A DNA stretch of 20,884 nt from a virus, in the IMG/VR virus record IMGVR_UViG_3300031759_000173, positions 1 to 20,884 of that record. One strand, written 5' to 3'. Both the position numbers and the translations under genes were made by a program. The stretch's first letter is position 1. The number at the start of each line of letters is the position of its first letter. Shown here piece by piece: positions 12,116-18,763 of this stretch. Below the pieces are notes generated by a model. It made no database searches. It was given only the letters and a program-made list of their open reading frames with translations, and was not told the origin of the DNA.

Positions 12116-12334
12116 GTGAACCACCTCGCTCCCCGCGAAATCGAGATTGCCGGCCTCGTAGCGAAATCCTTGTCGAACAAAACCATCGCGTTCCAGCTCG
12201 CGATCTCGCAAGAGACGGTGCATTCGTTGCTCACGAATTCCTACCGCCGGCTGGAGATCTCGAAGCTCGACCACCCGCGCGTGGCGCTGGCGCTCTGGTA
12301 CATCGCGTACCGCAGTGGGATGGTGGGAGTGTGA
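12116..12334 (+). CDS. LuxR/GerE-type HTH protein, 72 residues
   Basis: GTG 12116 gives a stand-alone GerE domain: LAPREIEIAGLVAKSLSNKT (residues 4-23), the recognition helix SQETVHSLLTNSYRRLEI (31-48), and HPRVALALWYIAY. No receiver or sensor domain is present. An upstream TTG at 12035 would run across the dyad and is less likely. It probably binds DNA as a dimer and regulates the late or lysis genes that follow, since its stop overlaps the next start as GTGA. The target site, perhaps 12071-12100, is inference. Confidence 0.75.
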   Translation: MNHLAPREIEIAGLVAKSLSNKTIAFQLAISQETVHSLLTNSYRRLEISKLDHPRVALALWYIAYRSGMVGV

Positions 12335-12591
12335 CTCCCGTGGCGCGCGCACCCGCGTTCGTCGCGCGGCCGTCGGCGCTTCCGCAGATCGACCCGCCCG
12401 CAGAGCTGCGGCGGTCTGTCGCCGAGGCGAGTCTAGACGACGTGATGCGCGAGCAATTCGAGTGGCTGCTCTACGTGCGAACCGATAAGCGCGCGGCGCC
12501 GGCGGATGTCCACCGGCTGGAACTTTTGACGAAACTGCTGCTTTTGCCGTTCGCCGGCCCGAAAACGAAAGCGAGAAAAACGAAATGCTGA
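12331..12591 (+). CDS. Hypothetical protein, 86 residues, GTG start
   Basis: GTG 12331 overlaps the regulator stop (GTGA) with GGGAG close upstream. The N-terminus is Ala/Pro-rich. Residues 28-75 form two helices (DVMREQFEWLLYVRTDKRAA, then HRLELLTKLLLLPF), and the end is basic (KTKARKTKC). No family recognised. Tight coupling to the LuxR-type gene suggests co-expression. Confidence 0.65.
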   Translation: MTPVARAPAFVARPSALPQIDPPAELRRSVAEASLDDVMREQFEWLLYVRTDKRAAPADVHRLELLTKLLLLPFAGPKTKARKTKC

Positions 12592-12692
12592 TCCTCTTAA
12601 TCCTGGTCCTGCTCCTTTGCGGCGGCGGCTTCGGCTACTGGCAGCATGGCTACAATGGCGGCGGCATCGGCTTCGGGCGGCTCGGCTGGTAG
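12585..12692 (+). CDS. 35-residue membrane micro-protein
   Basis: ATG 12585 overlaps the end of the previous gene by 7 bases. MLILLILVLLLCGGGFGYWQ is one hydrophobic segment followed by a Gly/Tyr-rich tail ending FGRLGW. It resembles the start of the small Leu/Gly-rich membrane proteins annotated DUF3309 but lacks their second hydrophobic stretch. It may belong to the membrane part of the lysis cassette, which follows directly. Confidence 0.55.
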   Translation: MLILLILVLLLCGGGFGYWQHGYNGGGIGFGRLGW

Positions 12693-12697
12693 CAACG

Positions 12698-13216
12698 ATG
12701 CCTGCAGATGATGCCGGATGGACGCTCGAAACCTTGCGCGTGCACGTGCAGCAAATGCTTGATGGTTACACTCTGCGCAACGACGACCGCTTCGCCGCTG
12801 CGGCGGCGACCATCCTGCTGTCCAGAGAATCGCTCGATGCCCAGATCCTCGCGCAGAAACAAGCCGTGGATATCGCGCTGCAAGCGGCCGACCGCGCCGT
12901 GAGCAAAGCGGAGTCGGCGACGGAGAAACGATTCGACTCGGTAAACGAGTTCCGCGCCGCGCTGAACGACACCGCCCGTCTGCAGATGCCGCGCGCCGAG
13001 ATCGAGGCGCTCTTCAAAGGCCTCACGGACAAGATGGTCACCGGACTCCAAGCGACGGATGCGCGCATCATCGCATTGGGGACGCGAGTCACGGAACAGC
13101 GAAGCGAGCGCACCGGAATGGAAAGCGGCTGGGGCTATGCCGTCGGCGCGATCGGCGTGGTGGTAGCTATCATCTCGGTTGTGGCCGCGGTGTTCTTCCG
13201 GGTGAAGGGCTTGTGA
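12698..13216 (+). CDS. Phage membrane protein with coiled coil and C-terminal TM (lysis-region protein)
   Basis: 172 residues from ATG 12698. Residues 15-135 are helical with heptad-like Ala/Glu/Lys (VDIALQAADRAVSKAESATE, then VNEFRAALNDTARLQMPRAE). One transmembrane segment lies near the C-terminus (about 146-166). This design, helices with an MPRAE(I/A)E...F motif and a terminal TM, recurs in phages next to endolysins; it may be a holin-associated or anchoring protein. It overlaps the endolysin start as GTGA. Exact role unproven. Confidence 0.75.
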   Translation: MPADDAGWTLETLRVHVQQMLDGYTLRNDDRFAAAAATILLSRESLDAQILAQKQAVDIALQAADRAVSKAESATEKRFDSVNEFRAALNDTARLQMPRAEIEALFKGLTDKMVTGLQATDARIIALGTRVTEQRSERTGMESGWGYAVGAIGVVVAIISVVAAVFFRVKGL

Positions 13217-13677
13217 GCAACTTTTACCTTGACGTAATCCGCAACGACCCGCGCTTCAACTCTCCCATCGAATGCCGCGACGTGGACCTGCTGGAGCCCG
13301 CCACACACGCCGCTGTGGCCGGGATTATTCGGGACGCGTTCGACGTCGGCGTCGATCTGTTCGTGACGGAGACGTATCGCTCGGCCGCGCGGCAGCAGCT
13401 CCTGTTCGCGGAACACGCGACACAACTGCGCAGGGTCGGCGTGCATCACTTCGGCCTGGCCTGCGATTTTGCCAAGCTGATCGACGGCAAAGCCTCGTGG
13501 GCTGGCGATTGGGCGTTCCTTGGCCGGCTGGCCGCGAAGTACGGAATGATCGGCGGCATCGACTGGGGCAAGCCTGGCGTCGTTCACGACTGGGTGGACC
13601 CGGATCACGTGCAGCGATGTACGGTGGAGCAACAAGCCGCGCTGTTCGCCGGCAAGTGGTATCCGGAGACGGCGTGA
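13213..13677 (+). CDS. M15-family peptidase endolysin (L,D/D,D-peptidase)
   Basis: 154 residues from GTG 13213. The zinc-peptidase M15 motifs are visible: TYRS (54-57), HHFGLACDF (78-86) with a metal-binding His and Asp, and HDWVDPDHVQ (125-134) with the second His. The family cleaves the stem peptide of peptidoglycan. No signal peptide, so export would need a holin. It lies between the membrane protein and a small lipoprotein, the classic lysis order. Length fits M15 phage endolysins. Confidence 0.85.
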   Translation: MSNFYLDVIRNDPRFNSPIECRDVDLLEPATHAAVAGIIRDAFDVGVDLFVTETYRSAARQQLLFAEHATQLRRVGVHHFGLACDFAKLIDGKASWAGDWAFLGRLAAKYGMIGGIDWGKPGVVHDWVDPDHVQRCTVEQQAALFAGKWYPETA

Positions 13678-13865
13678 AGCTCGCGCTTGTGTTCGCGTGC
13701 GGGCTTGTGGTATTCGGCTGCGGAACGCGCCACTGGCAACGCCGATACAAGGAACTGTTCCGCATAGGCCCGCCCGCCGAGGTGCATTTCAACTTCTGCG
13801 ATACGTGCCGCATCCAGGATTCGCGTTCGCCCGGGTGCCAGGCCTGGTGCGCGAACGCTCAATAA
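13674..13865 (+). CDS. Small lipoprotein in the lysis cassette (possible o-spanin analogue)
   Basis: 63 residues from GTG 13674, overlapping the endolysin stop, with GGAG upstream. VKLALVFACGLVVFGCG is a signal peptide with a lipobox-like end (VFG-C16); a second Cys at 9 lies inside the hydrophobic core. The mature part is short with four more cysteines (CDTC, C, C). Position directly after the endolysin and lipoprotein type suggest an outer-membrane spanin component, implying a Gram-negative host. This is inference from layout; no partner i-spanin is obvious apart from the upstream coiled-coil TM protein. Confidence 0.6.
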   Translation: MKLALVFACGLVVFGCGTRHWQRRYKELFRIGPPAEVHFNFCDTCRIQDSRSPGCQAWCANAQ

Positions 13866-13870
13866 CGATT

Positions 13871-14128
13871 ATGGACACGCTCACTTACAAAAACGTCACC
13901 AACGGCCAGGTGCAAGCCATGCTGGTCAAGATGGAAGCCGACCACGACATCGTGGTCACTCCGAATGCCGACGGCAGCTATGCCTTCGCGGGCGACGGAA
14001 TCGTGGCGACTGCGACATACGACGCGCCCAGCTCCGTGCTCACCGTCGACGTCTCCAGGCACCCCGGCATTCCGTTTTTCATGCACGTGATGAACGGCAA
14101 AATCAAATTCGCGCTGAGCCAAAGCTAG
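13871..14128 (+). CDS. Hypothetical small beta-rich protein
   Basis: 85 residues from ATG 13871. It reads MDTLTYKNVTNGQVQAMLVK, then alternating strands (YAFAGDGIVATATYD, VLTVDVSRHP), and ends IPFFMHVMNGKIKFALSQS. A short helix followed by four strands and a (P)FF motif is common in small phage proteins near lysis genes. No function known. The Shine-Dalgarno is weak. Confidence 0.65.
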   Translation: MDTLTYKNVTNGQVQAMLVKMEADHDIVVTPNADGSYAFAGDGIVATATYDAPSSVLTVDVSRHPGIPFFMHVMNGKIKFALSQS

Positions 14129-14157
14129 GCCGCGCAAGAAACAAGGACACCGAACGT

Positions 14158-14586
14158 ATGAGTTTCAAATCGCTTTTTATCAAGATCACCGCGGACGCCG
14201 CGAAGTTTCTCGGCATCGCGTCGAAGATCGACACGGTGGCCGAGCCCATCGTGCTTCCCATTCTGGGCCCCGCCGCGGCCGGGCTGCTCGCGCTGATCGG
14301 CAACGCCATCAACGTGGCGGAGAACGCCATCGCCAGCGTGGAAGCGGGCATCACGAAGAAGGCCACGGCCACCGCGATCATCGCGGCGAATCTGCCGCTG
14401 CTCCCGTCCATCGTCTCCGCATTCGGCGGAGGCGTGACGCTGAGCCCGAAGGCCGCGGCGGCTCTTTCAACCGCTATCGACGCGGCCGTGGCGGTCAACA
14501 ACGCGCTGCCGGGCATCCTCGACAATCTGACGCCGGCATCCGCTGTTCCCCCGCCTGTCGCTGTCGCGGCCGTTCCTGTCGCGTAG
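14158..14586 (+). CDS. Hydrophobic Ala-rich protein, possible holin-like
   Basis: 142 residues from ATG 14158. A basic amphipathic start (MSFKSLFIKITADAAKFLGI) leads to several moderately hydrophobic Ala/Gly/Ile segments (VLPILGPAAAGLLALIGNAI; ATAIIAANLPLLPSIVSAFG) and an Ala/Pro/Val tail. No strongly hydrophobic TM is certain. Related phage proteins beginning with a basic amphipathic helix and Pro/Gly-rich hydrophobic middles are sometimes called holin-like. The role is a guess from position after the lysis genes. Confidence 0.6.
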   Translation: MSFKSLFIKITADAAKFLGIASKIDTVAEPIVLPILGPAAAGLLALIGNAINVAENAIASVEAGITKKATATAIIAANLPLLPSIVSAFGGGVTLSPKAAAALSTAIDAAVAVNNALPGILDNLTPASAVPPPVAVAAVPVA

Positions 14587-14588
14587 CT

Positions 14589-14927
14589 TTACGAGGCAGG
14601 CGCTGCGGGCGGCGTCGCTGCGGGCGTGTTGGCTACGACTGCGGCGGCCAGCGTGGCCGCGTTGGTTTGGAGCTGAGTCGCGAGCGCGGCCATGGCTACG
14701 GGATCGACTGTGTTGCCGATCTGCGTAGCGAGGTTCGTCAGCAGCGTCTCCGCGGCTGCCTCTGCGTTCGTCTCTGCGGTAACACCGGCAGTGAGGGCGG
14801 TGAGGTCAAACATGATGGTCGTTTCTCCTTTGGTCAGTGCCGCGAGGGCGGCGTCGATGCGGTCGAATCTTGGGCCCAGTGCGGCGGCGACAGCCGACAC
14901 GATACGGGGTATAAGGTTCCAGGCCAC
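14589..14927 (-). CDS. Ala/Thr-rich helical phage protein on the opposite strand, with internal start
   Basis: The frame from GTG 14927 encodes 112 residues. Residues 1-35 (VAWNLIPRIVSAVAAALGPR, then FDRIDAALAALTKGE) look like a short coiled coil. At 14813 an in-frame ATG preceded by AAAGGAG (11-base spacing) could start a 74-residue product (MFDLTALTAGVTAETNAEAA...), of a kind frequent in phages with repeated Ala-rich helices and a NTPA...P tail. The long start keeps coding-like sequence; the short one has the better ribosome binding site. It is convergent with the gene ending at 14586, two bases away. Confidence 0.6.
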   Translation of the reverse strand: MAWNLIPRIVSAVAAALGPRFDRIDAALAALTKGETTIMFDLTALTAGVTAETNAEAAAETLLTNLATQIGNTVDPVAMAALATQLQTNAATLAAAVVANTPAATPPAAPAS

Positions 14928-14951
14928 TGGCTACGATTCTACTCCCCGCAA

Positions 14952-15548
14952 ATGAAAATAGCCATCTACGCGCGCGTCTCGACCGTGCGGCAGGAAAACG
15001 ATATGCAGCTCACGCCGCTGCGGGAATTCGCCGCGCGCATGCAGTGGGACGCCGTCGAGTATCTGGAGAAGGAATCGAGCGTGAAGGTCCGTCCGGTCTT
15101 CGAACGGCTGATGGCCGACGCGCGGTTGAAGAAGTTCGAGCTGATCCTCGTTTGGAAGATCGATCGCTTCGCGCGATCGATAAAGCAGTTCATCGACTCC
15201 GTTTTGATTCTGGACGGCGTCGGCGTCACGTTGCAGAGCCTCACTCAAAATGTCTGCTCGAACAAAAACGATCCCATGGGGCGTTTCGTCCTCGATCTGT
15301 TTGCTCTTCTCGCTCAGTTGGAGCGCGCTATCATTGTGGAGCGCGTCCGCGCGGGTGTGGCGGAAGCGCAGAGGCGCGGCAAGCTCTGCGGCCGCCCGGT
15401 GAAAATCTTCAACCGCGAACGCGCCCGCAAACTGCGCAAAGAGGGAATGAGCTGGCGCAAAATTGCGGCCGACGTGGGCGTCCCGTTCTCGACGGTCCGC
15501 GACGAGCTGGGGCGTGTGCGAAAAGCCTCCCGGAAAATCGTGAAATAG
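14952..15548 (+). CDS. Small serine recombinase (resolvase/invertase family)
   Basis: 198 residues from ATG 14952. Catalytic domain: YARVST with nucleophile Ser10 and Arg8, then KIDRFARS (69-76) with the conserved D71, R72 and R75, and the long E-helix region (LDLFALLAQLERAIIVERVR). A C-terminal HTH_7-like domain follows (GRPVKIF...GMSWRKIAADVGVPFSTVRDEL, about 148-187). The length is that of Tn3 resolvase/Pin invertase, not of large serine integrases. It could invert a tail-fibre segment, resolve dimers, or integrate the phage. No obvious paired inversion sites are seen in this window. A terminator follows. Confidence 0.85.
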   Translation: MKIAIYARVSTVRQENDMQLTPLREFAARMQWDAVEYLEKESSVKVRPVFERLMADARLKKFELILVWKIDRFARSIKQFIDSVLILDGVGVTLQSLTQNVCSNKNDPMGRFVLDLFALLAQLERAIIVERVRAGVAEAQRRGKLCGRPVKIFNRERARKLRKEGMSWRKIAADVGVPFSTVRDELGRVRKASRKIVK

Positions 15549-15586
15549 ACGTTGCAAACACGCGGCTTGAGTCGCGCGATTTGGGC

Positions 15587-15619
15587 GTGCGAAAACCATT
15601 AGTTTTTCGCACAGTTTTT
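15587..15619 (+). terminator. Rho-independent terminator after the recombinase
   Basis: GTGCGAAAA (15587-15595) pairs perfectly with TTTTCGCAC (15604-15612) across an eight-base loop, followed by AGTTTTTG. It lies 39 bases after the recombinase stop. Confidence 0.7.
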
Positions 15620-15724
15620 GTCCGTAACGTCAACAAAACGCACGCCTGACGGCGCGGCGGCGCGCGTTCGGCCCCGTCCCAACCGCACCGAACGTGCAAC
15701 TTACCCCCCGGCACCCCGGAGATT

Positions 15725-15949
15725 TCACGCCGGCCGATTGTGCTCGTTGATCGCGATGGACGCGTTGGCCCACATGATCGCGTTCTGAAGATGCGTAATC
15801 GCAAGCGCCTTCTCGCGCGACTCGGGGCAGCAGTCGTTGATTATCATCGCGATTTCCCGCGCGTTTTCGCGGATCATCTCGTAGCGTTTCGCCTGGTCGC
15901 CGAAAGGCGCGTGGTAGGTAAACAAATTGTCGATCTGTTTTTGATCCAT
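15725..15949 (-). CDS. acb2: Acb2/Tad1-type cyclic-nucleotide sponge (anti-CBASS)
   Basis: 74 residues from ATG 15949. The family signature is complete: FTYHAP (10-15), DQ (18-19), RYEMIR (22-27), PESREKALA (42-50), then THLQNAIMWANASIA (52-66) and NE. The length matches the family (Acb2/Tad1 hairpin domain). Acb2 forms a hexamer that binds CBASS cyclic di- and trinucleotides, and Tad1-type members bind Thoeris signals, so effectors are not activated. An in-frame start at 16000 would add 17 atypical residues. Its ATG shares CATG with the start of the ParB-like gene on the other strand. Family call very likely; ligand not determinable from sequence. Confidence 0.9.
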   Translation of the reverse strand: MDQKQIDNLFTYHAPFGDQAKRYEMIRENAREIAMIINDCCPESREKALAITHLQNAIMWANASIAINEHNRPA

Positions 15950-16697
15950 GCCTAAGTCTAAGCCCGCTCCAGACCCGTTGCGCATCGACCCGCTCCACAT
16001 CGAGTGGTGGCCGGTGGACCGCCCCGTGCCCTACGGAAAAAACCCGCGCCTGCCTTCGGATCGCGCGGTCGGCAAAGTAGCCGCATCGATAAAAGAATTC
16101 GGCTGGCGGCAGTGCATCGTGGTGGACGCCGACGGCGTGATTGTCGCGGGCCACAAACGCCAGCTCGCGGCGAAGCTGCTGGACCTGGCCGTGGTGCCCG
16201 TTCACGTGGCGAAGGACCTCACGCCTGCGCAGGCGAAGGCGTACCGATTGATGGACAATCGCGCGCAAGAGGACAGCGAGTGGGATCTCGACTTGCTCGC
16301 GAGCGAGATGGGCGAATTGGCCGCGCTGGAAATGGATCTGCCCAAGCTTACCGGTTTCGAGCAGGCGGAAATAATCGAGTTCCTGAAGGCGAGCGCGGGC
16401 GTTCCCGAGGATCTCGGCGGCCCTCCGGATTCCGTCGAAGAAAACGCGGCGGAATTGCAGGACATGAAAGACCTTCGCAAGAAGGGCAATGCGGCTATCC
16501 AGTCCAAGACGGACACCGAGCGGTACCTCGTGATCGTGTTTCCGTCCCGAGAGGCCAAGGAAGCGAAGCTCTCCGCGATGGGCGTTTCACCGAGCGAGCG
16601 CTACCTGAGCGCGGGTTCCGTGAGGCTGCAATATCTCGGCGGCAACATCACCCATGGCGAAGCGGCTCCCCTCAACAAATCCGGCGCAACCGGATAA
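15948..16697 (+). CDS. ParB-like (ParB/Srx fold) nuclease-domain protein, IbrB-like
   Basis: 249 residues from ATG 15948. Residues 17-115 form the ParB N-terminal fold: VDRPVPYGKNPRLPSDRAV, then VIVAGHKRQLAAKLL with the GHxR variant of the ParB nucleotide-binding box, then TPAQAKAYRLMDNRAQED. Phage proteins with this box are common near terminases. No methyltransferase domain follows, unlike many relatives; the C-terminus is a separate alpha/beta unit (TERYLVIVFPSREAKEAKLS). The next gene is a PAPS-reductase-like protein, overlapping by 44 bases, the same pairing as IbrB-IbrA. No Shine-Dalgarno is seen. Confidence 0.8.
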   Translation: MPKSKPAPDPLRIDPLHIEWWPVDRPVPYGKNPRLPSDRAVGKVAASIKEFGWRQCIVVDADGVIVAGHKRQLAAKLLDLAVVPVHVAKDLTPAQAKAYRLMDNRAQEDSEWDLDLLASEMGELAALEMDLPKLTGFEQAEIIEFLKASAGVPEDLGGPPDSVEENAAELQDMKDLRKKGNAAIQSKTDTERYLVIVFPSREAKEAKLSAMGVSPSERYLSAGSVRLQYLGGNITHGEAAPLNKSGATG

Positions 16698-17424
16698 CTC
16701 GCATCTCACATCCGCGACGAATTTGCTCGCGCTGGTGCGGGCCGAGACGGACACGATTGGATGCGCGGTGAGCTTCGGGAAAGACTCGCTCGCCACGCTC
16801 GACTTGTGCTGTCGGATGTTCCGGCGCGTCGAAGGCTACTATCTTTATCGCGTGCGCGGCCTGGAGATCGTGGACGAATGGGCCGAGGAAGTCTTCAAGC
16901 GGTGCGGCGTCAGAGTGCGAATGTATCCGCACTTCGATTTATCGCGCTGCTACCGGAATGCGGTCCTCCAGCCGCACTGGACCGGCAACCGCAGAGTTCC
17001 GCGCGTGGTGATGGCCGACGTGGAGCGCAAGTTCCGCGCGGATGCGAACGTGCTTTGGATCGCGTATGGCTGGCGGCGTTCGGATTCCTTCAGCCGCGCG
17101 CTGATCATGAAGCAGACCGGCGGATATCACGAGCGCGCGCACCGCGTCTTTCCGCTGCGGGTCTGGCGCAACGGACAGGTATACGATTATCTGGAGTCGA
17201 GAGGGATTGCGAAACCGCCGACGCTGGGCAGGAAGGAACAAGGGGGCCTCGACTTCCACCCGGAGGCCCTGCGGGCATTATCGGAGCGCGACAGAGAGCG
17301 TTGGCTACAGGATTTTCCCTTCGCCGGCATGCAGCTCATAGATGCCGAGCCGCCCGGTGACGGGGATCTGCTCGACGGGCCGGACGTCGGTCAGGACCCA
17401 GGCCCACGCGCCCTCGCCCGGTAG
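16654..17424 (+). CDS. PAPS-reductase-like PP-loop ATPase, IbrA-like
   Basis: 256 residues from ATG 16654. The PP-loop AVSFGKDSLATLDLCC (residues 38-53) matches SxGKDS of adenine-nucleotide alpha hydrolases. The conserved C-terminal ECGLH-type redox cysteine of true PAPS reductases is not present, so it is unlikely to make sulfite. Phage and DNA-modification relatives (DndC, IbrA) use the fold otherwise. Its last 40 residues overlap the antisense ASCH gene and may be a non-conserved extension. With the ParB-like gene it forms a two-gene unit that may regulate transcription or modify DNA or tRNA. Confidence 0.75.
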   Translation: MAKRLPSTNPAQPDNSHLTSATNLLALVRAETDTIGCAVSFGKDSLATLDLCCRMFRRVEGYYLYRVRGLEIVDEWAEEVFKRCGVRVRMYPHFDLSRCYRNAVLQPHWTGNRRVPRVVMADVERKFRADANVLWIAYGWRRSDSFSRALIMKQTGGYHERAHRVFPLRVWRNGQVYDYLESRGIAKPPTLGRKEQGGLDFHPEALRALSERDRERWLQDFPFAGMQLIDAEPPGDGDLLDGPDVGQDPGPRALAR

Positions 17425-17655
17425 CGCGCTCATAGCAGCCGTTTCGTCGCGCTTGGTCATCGGGCGGCAGTCGGCGAGCGTCGCGACGCACAGCGATACG
17501 CCGTAAGGGCCGCCATATTGGTTGCCGCGTCTAGCGGCACACGAGACGATCAGCAGCTCGCCGCGATGGCGCGTGGGCCACGAGCGGACCTCGATCGACT
17601 TCTGTCCGCTCAGGATCTGGTTGGCGTACGGCTGGCGGACGGAGAGGGCCTTCAT
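17305..17655 (-). CDS. ASCH (PUA-like) domain protein
   Basis: 116 residues from ATG 17655. The ASCH signature is clear: MKALSVRQPYANQILSGQKS, IEVRSWPTRHRGELLI, then a C-terminal GAWAWVLTDVRPVE and GRLGIYEL. ASCH domains bind RNA and some hydrolyse modified nucleosides or act in nucleic-acid metabolism; the phage role is open. It overlaps the upstream micro-gene by 4 bases, and its 3' 120 bases are antisense to the PAPS-reductase-like gene. It could matter for modified nucleotides if that neighbour modifies DNA, which is speculation. Confidence 0.85.
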   Translation of the reverse strand: MKALSVRQPYANQILSGQKSIEVRSWPTRHRGELLIVSCAARRGNQYGGPYGVSLCVATLADCRPMTKRDETAAMSALPGEGAWAWVLTDVRPVEQIPVTGRLGIYELHAGEGKIL

Positions 17656-17774
17656 CGGCCCCCCGCGAGCGCGAGGATCGCGTTGAGATGCGCGACGGCG
17701 GGCGCGACAATCGAGTGGACATATAGGCCGATGGCGAGCGTGGCCGGAAACGCGAGAACGGTAAAGGCGTTCAT
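17652..17774 (-). CDS. 40-residue membrane micro-protein
   Basis: ATG 17774 overlaps the upstream stop (ATGA), and its TGA overlaps the ASCH start (ATGA). MNAFTVLAFPATLAIGLYVH then an Ala/Leu-rich tail to LALAGGR gives a hydrophobic, possibly membrane-spanning peptide. It is too short for family recognition; the two exact overlaps and sensible codon use support a real gene. Confidence 0.55.
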   Translation of the reverse strand: MNAFTVLAFPATLAIGLYVHSIVAPAVAHLNAILALAGGR

Positions 17775-17998
17775 GCTGCCCGCCTCCCGGCAATCATCTT
17801 GACGTAGGATGCGCGCCACACCTGCTTGCGGCCGATTTTGCGGCCGTGGACGATATCGCCGCGCTCGATGCGATGATAGACGGTCGCGCGATTGATGTCA
17901 AGGGCGCTGGCGAACTGCTTGGCGTCCATCTGCTGTGACTCCGGAATGGAAGTCGGGACGTGACGGCGGCGTGTAATACTGCTCATTAGGTTGGACAT
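17771..17998 (-). CDS. Small HTH DNA-binding protein (excisionase-like)
   Basis: 75 residues from ATG 17998 with GGAG 8 bases upstream. An Arg/Ser-rich start (MSNLMSSITRRRHVP) is followed by a helix-turn-helix MDAKQFASALDINRATVYHR and the wing IERGDIVHGRKIGRKQVWRAS, as in HTH_17 excisionase/MerR-like binders. It heads a leftward trio with the micro-membrane and ASCH genes and probably autoregulates or regulates the divergent terminase side. The target is unknown. Confidence 0.75.
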   Translation of the reverse strand: MSNLMSSITRRRHVPTSIPESQQMDAKQFASALDINRATVYHRIERGDIVHGRKIGRKQVWRASYVKMIAGRRAA

Positions 17999-18001
17999 TG
18001 G

Positions 18002-18169
18002 TCATTCTCCAGTGTTTGATTTAGAGGCAGGGGGCGCTTCGAACGCTCTCTGCTCTCGTCTGACTCTCTTACGATAGCGGAGTTCCGCAAGGAAACCAAG
18101 GACTTTACCTTCAATGGTTTCAAGGACTACCGCTCCTATCGGAAGTAAACTCCGCACCAAATGGCCCAT
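18002..18169 (-). CDS. Possible small basic protein (weak)
   Basis: A 55-residue frame from ATG 18169 ends 3 bases before the HTH gene start, with that gene's GGAG inside its last codons, as in a coupled pair. It reads MGHLVRSLLPIGAVVLETIE, a hydrophobic start, then RYRKRVRREQRAFE. Its start overlaps the terminase small subunit start on the other strand, and the DNA is more AT-rich than neighbours, which also fits a promoter region. It may be non-coding. Confidence 0.35.
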   Translation of the reverse strand: MGHLVRSLLPIGAVVLETIEGKVLGFLAELRYRKRVRREQRAFEAPPASKSNTGE

Positions 18170-18763
18170 CCCGTCGTCCCCCGCCAGCACGGTCCGCGAT
18201 CCGCGCACGCGTTCCTCCGCGCCTATCGCAGATTAGGCAGCGTCACCGAGGCGGCCAAGATCGCGGGGATTGGCAAGTGGACACACTATAGGTGGCTGGA
18301 GGGCGTCGGCGCGGGGTACGAGAACTACCGCACCGCGTTCGCGGCGGCGCGTCGGCGCATCACGGATCTGGATGGCGACGCCGGCGAGGAAGAGATCAAG
18401 CGCCGCGGAATCGACGGCGTGCTGGAGCCCGTATTTTACAAGGGCAAGCCCGTCGGCGCGATTCGAAAGTATTCGGACTACTTACTCCTTTGCTTCGTCC
18501 GCGCGCGCAAGGCCGCGTACCGCGAGAGCAAGCTGGAGCTGGTGGGCAAGGCGGGCGGGCCGATCCAGACGCAGGAGCAGCCCTACGATTTATCGCGACT
18601 GAGCACCGAGGAGCTGCAAACCATTGAGCGCATACTCACCAAGACTGTTCCTCGAATCGGCGCAGACGGAACTGGCGCGGCGGAATCTGATCCCGTTCAT
18701 CCAACGCCTGAAGCCGGATTATCTGGCGGACCCGTTCCACCGCTCGGTAGCGAAGATCGTTGA
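18161..18763 (+). CDS. Terminase small subunit
   Basis: 200 residues from ATG 18161. The N-terminal HTH FLRAYRRLGSVTEAAKIAGI and WTHYRWLEG (18-48) is the DNA-recognition part of phage small terminases. VFYKGKPVGAIRKYSD followed by a helix and AYRESKLELVG fits the middle of the family. The C-terminal 45 residues (acidic Pro/Gly-rich) overlap the start of the large subunit by 140 bases. It directs packaging to the pac or cos site together with the next gene. Confidence 0.85.
   Translation: MAHPVVPRQHGPRSAHAFLRAYRRLGSVTEAAKIAGIGKWTHYRWLEGVGAGYENYRTAFAAARRRITDLDGDAGEEEIKRRGIDGVLEPVFYKGKPVGAIRKYSDYLLLCFVRARKAAYRESKLELVGKAGGPIQTQEQPYDLSRLSTEELQTIERILTKTVPRIGADGTGAAESDPVHPTPEAGLSGGPVPPLGSEDR

Noticed and set aside
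13272-13865. 197-residue rightward frame through the endolysin
   Set aside because: Its first two thirds are an out-of-frame shadow of the M15 peptidase; only the lipoprotein part from 13674 is credible.
14952-15548. Large serine integrase
   Set aside because: At 198 residues it lacks the recombinase and zinc-ribbon domains of large integrases; it fits the resolvase/invertase size.
16654-17424. True PAPS reductase in sulfur assimilation
   Set aside because: The PP-loop is present but the terminal redox cysteine motif is missing and the gene sits in a phage late region with a ParB-like partner.
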